A DNA stretch of 64,000 nucleotides from Apostichopus japonicus (lineage: Eukaryota; Echinodermata; Holothuroidea; Aspidochirotida; Stichopodidae): NCBI RefSeq assembly GCF_037975245.1, contig NC_092572.1, forward strand, positions 9,632,001-9,696,000, written 5' to 3'. Shown here piece after piece: positions 62,001 to 64,000 of this stretch (position 1 is the stretch's first letter; each line of letters opens with the position of its first letter). A program made the position numbers and the translations under genes. Under the pieces are notes generated by a model that saw nothing but the letters and a program-made list of their open reading frames with translations, did no database searches and had not been told where the DNA came from.

Positions 62001-64000
62001 CGGGGAGCTGTAAGTATTAGTTAATCCACCTAATATCTCAGTCCATACAGTGGCGGGATGGCTCGGCGCACTGTACGAGCTCATGATCGAGACTCTCTTT
62101 TGCATCCCTGGTTCGAACCCCGGGTGATGACGTCTTTTGCCGATCTTTTACAGCAAGTGCCTACACGGGGAGCTGTAAGTATTAGTTAATCCACCTAATA
62201 TCTCAGTCCATACAGTGGCGGGATGGCTCGGCGCACTGTACGAGCTCATGATCGAGACTCTCTTTTGCATCCCTGGTTCGAACCCCGGGTGATGACGCCT
62301 TTTGCCGATCTTTTACAGCAAGTGCCTACACGGGGAGCTGTAAGTATTAGTTAATCCACCTAATATCTCAGTCCATACAGTGGCGGGATGGCTCGGCGCA
62401 CTGTACGAGCTCATGATCGAGACTCTCTTTTGCATCCCTGGTTCGAACCCCGGGTGATGACGTCTTTTGCCGATCTTTTACAGCAAGTGCCTACACGGGG
62501 AGCTGTAAGTATTAGTTAATCCACCTAATATCTCAGTCCATACAGTGGCGGGATGGCTCGGCGCACTGTACGAGCTCATGATCGAGACTCTCTTTTGCAT
62601 CCCTGGTTCGAACCCCGGGTGATGACGTCTTTTGCCGATCTTTTACAGCAAGTGCCTACACGGGGAGCTGTAAGTATTAGTTAATCCACCTAATATCTCA
62701 GTCCATACAGTGGCGGGATGGCTCGGCGCACTGTACGAGCTCATGATCGAGACTCTCTTTTGCATCCCTGGTTCGAACCCCGGGTGATGACGTCTTTTGC
62801 CGATCTTTTACAGCAAGTGCCTACACGGAGAGCTGTAAGTATTAGTTAATCCACCTAATATCTCAGTCCATACAGTGGCGGGATGGCTCGGCGCACTGTA
62901 CGAGCTCATGATCGAGACTCTCTTTTGCATCCCTGGTTCGAACCCCGGGTGATGACGCCTTTTGCCGATCTTTTACAGCAAGTGCCTACACGGGGAGCTG
63001 TAAGTATTAGTTAATCCACCTAATATCTCAGTCCATACAGTGGCGGGATGGCTCGGCGCACTGTACGAGCTCATGATCGAGACTCTCTTTTGCATCCCTG
63101 GTTCGAACCCCGGGTGATGACGTCTTTTGCCGATCTTTTACAGCAAGTGCCTACACGGGGAGCTGTAAGTATTAGTTAATCCACCTAATATCTCAGTCCA
63201 TACAGTGGCGGGATGGCTCGGCGCACTGTACGAGCTCATGATCGAGACTCTCTTTTGCATCCCTGGTTCGAACCCCGGGTGATGACGCCTTTTGCCGATC
63301 TTTTACAGCAAGTGCCTACACGGGGAGCTGTAAGTATTAGTTAATCCACCTAATATCTCAGTCCATACAGTGGCGGGATGGCTCGGCGCACTGTACGAGC
63401 TCATGATCGAGACTCTTTTTTGCATCCCTGGTTCGAACCCCGGGTGATGACGCCTTTTGCCGATCTTTTACAGCAAGTGCCTACACGGGGAGCTGTAAGT
63501 ATTAGTTAATCCACCTAATATCTCAGTCCATACAGTGGCGGGATGGCTCGGCGCACTGTACGAGCTCATGATCGAGACTCTCTTTTGCATCCCTGGTTCG
63601 AACCCCGGGTGATGACGTCTTTTGCCGATCTTTTACAGCAAGTGCCTACACGGGGAGCTGTAAGTATTAGTTAATCCACCTAATATCTCAGTCCATACAG
63701 TGGCGGGATGGCTCGGCGCACTGTACGAGCTCATGATCGAGACTCTCTTTTGCATCCCTGGTTCGAACCCCGGGTGATGACGCCTTTTGCCGATCTTTTA
63801 CAGCAAGTGCCTACACGGGGAGCTGTAAGTATTAGTTAATCCACCTAATATCTCAGTCCATACAGTGGCGGGATGGCTCGGCGCACTGTACGAGCTCATG
63901 ATCGAGACTCTCTTTTGCATCCCTGGTTCGAACCCCGGGTGATGACGTCTTTTGCCGATCTTTTACAGCAAGTGCCTACACGGGGAGCTGTAAGTATTAG
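26084..64000 (+). repeat. Satellite zone 4: T/C-polymorphic 165-bp units to the window edge
   Basis: About 230 units of zone-2 type with the irregular T/C pattern and occasional private variants. Length changes are rare: a 1-bp loss near 40210 and an 8-bp loss near 40664. Successive-unit variant runs occur at 37586/37751/37916 and 38212/38377/38542. The array has not ended at 64000. Confidence 0.9.

Larger units (their letters stand above)
11010..64000 (+). repeat. tRNA-like satellite array, about 320 head-to-tail units of 165/168 bp
   Basis: All of this region is one tandem array in a single orientation, running off the right edge. Counting the unit gives 165 bp. A subset has three extra bases (CAGTCCCCCGTACAG instead of CAGTCCGTACAG) and is 168 bp. 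Each unit has a tRNA-like half, with A-box-like TGGCGGGATGG and, 48 bases on, the B box GGTTCGAACC, plus D-arm-like and T-arm-like stems, followed by two TTTT tracts and about 70 bp of unrelated sequence. An acceptor stem cannot be paired, and the A-to-B distance is about 20 bases longer than in a plain tRNA, so units are tRNA-derived or SINE-like rather than working tRNA genes. Stops in all frames (TTAGTTAA and others) rule out coding. Units differ by very few substitutions, implying recent homogenisation. Confidence 0.95.

Noticed and set aside
11010-64000. CENP-B box in the satellite unit
   Set aside because: TTCGAACCCCGGG contains TTCG and CGGG, as the CENP-B box does, but only five bases separate them instead of seven, and the match is explained by the tRNA B box.
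11010-64000. Array of functional tRNA genes
   Set aside because: No acceptor stem can be paired, the anticodon arm is not convincing, the T loop appears to have eight bases, and the A-to-B distance is too long for a plain tRNA. An intron or long variable arm cannot be excluded, but does not rescue the acceptor stem.
11010-64000. CRISPR array
   Set aside because: The repeat unit is 165 bp with no unique spacers, and the sequence is eukaryotic.
11010-64000. Strict higher-order repeat with fixed period
   Set aside because: Shared rare variants occur at 5, 7, 9, 23, 28, 35 and 45 units. Seven is suggestive, but no single period fits all.

Overview
This is eukaryotic, almost certainly metazoan, DNA with no intact protein-coding gene. 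The evidence is two kinds of non-LTR retrotransposon remains, tRNA-derived SINE-like elements, hAT-like non-autonomous DNA transposons with exact 8-bp target duplications, many long G/C homopolymers, and a very long satellite array. Together these suggest a marine invertebrate, but the species cannot be named from the sequence alone. Layout: positions 1-7260 are mostly non-coding and repeat-rich. They hold a 92-bp duplication (499-683), a minus-strand tRNA-like sequence (about 740-815), about 53 perfect copies of a GGGGAGA heptamer (1249-1623), a complete 1000-bp hAT-like element (2191-3190), a minus-strand tRNA-derived SINE (about 4060-4312), a 12-bp minisatellite (4391-4507), a candidate host exon (4972-5125) split by a 1101-bp hAT-like element that itself carries a nested 402-bp element, and two further solo hAT-like ends. 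Positions 7262-11009 hold two dead LINE fragments: a minus-strand CR1/Jockey/L2-type one (7262-8500) and a plus-strand L1/Tx1-type one (8641-11009). Between them sits a diverged single copy (8501-8638) of the unit that makes up the rest of the window. From 11010 to the right edge (53 kb, 83% of the window) runs one head-to-tail satellite of roughly 320 units, 165 or 168 bp each. Each unit carries a tRNA-like RNA polymerase III internal promoter: an A-box-like and a B-box-like motif (GGTTCGAACC) followed by TTTT tracts. The array starts directly after the poly(A) tail of the plus-strand LINE and runs off the window. Units are nearly identical but fall into variant zones: a left edge that looks older, a 165/168-bp mixed zone, a zone with a T/C polymorphism just after the tRNA-like part, a re-inserted block of the earlier type at 24.7-26.0 kb, then the T/C zone again to the end. 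Shared private variants at multiples of 165 bp show local spreading, several 7-unit recurrences and a 35-unit duplication. The central observation is that a tRNA-like or SINE-like sequence has become a megasatellite carrying hundreds of potential Pol III promoters. Whether it is transcribed, structural (for example centromeric) or inert cannot be decided from sequence.
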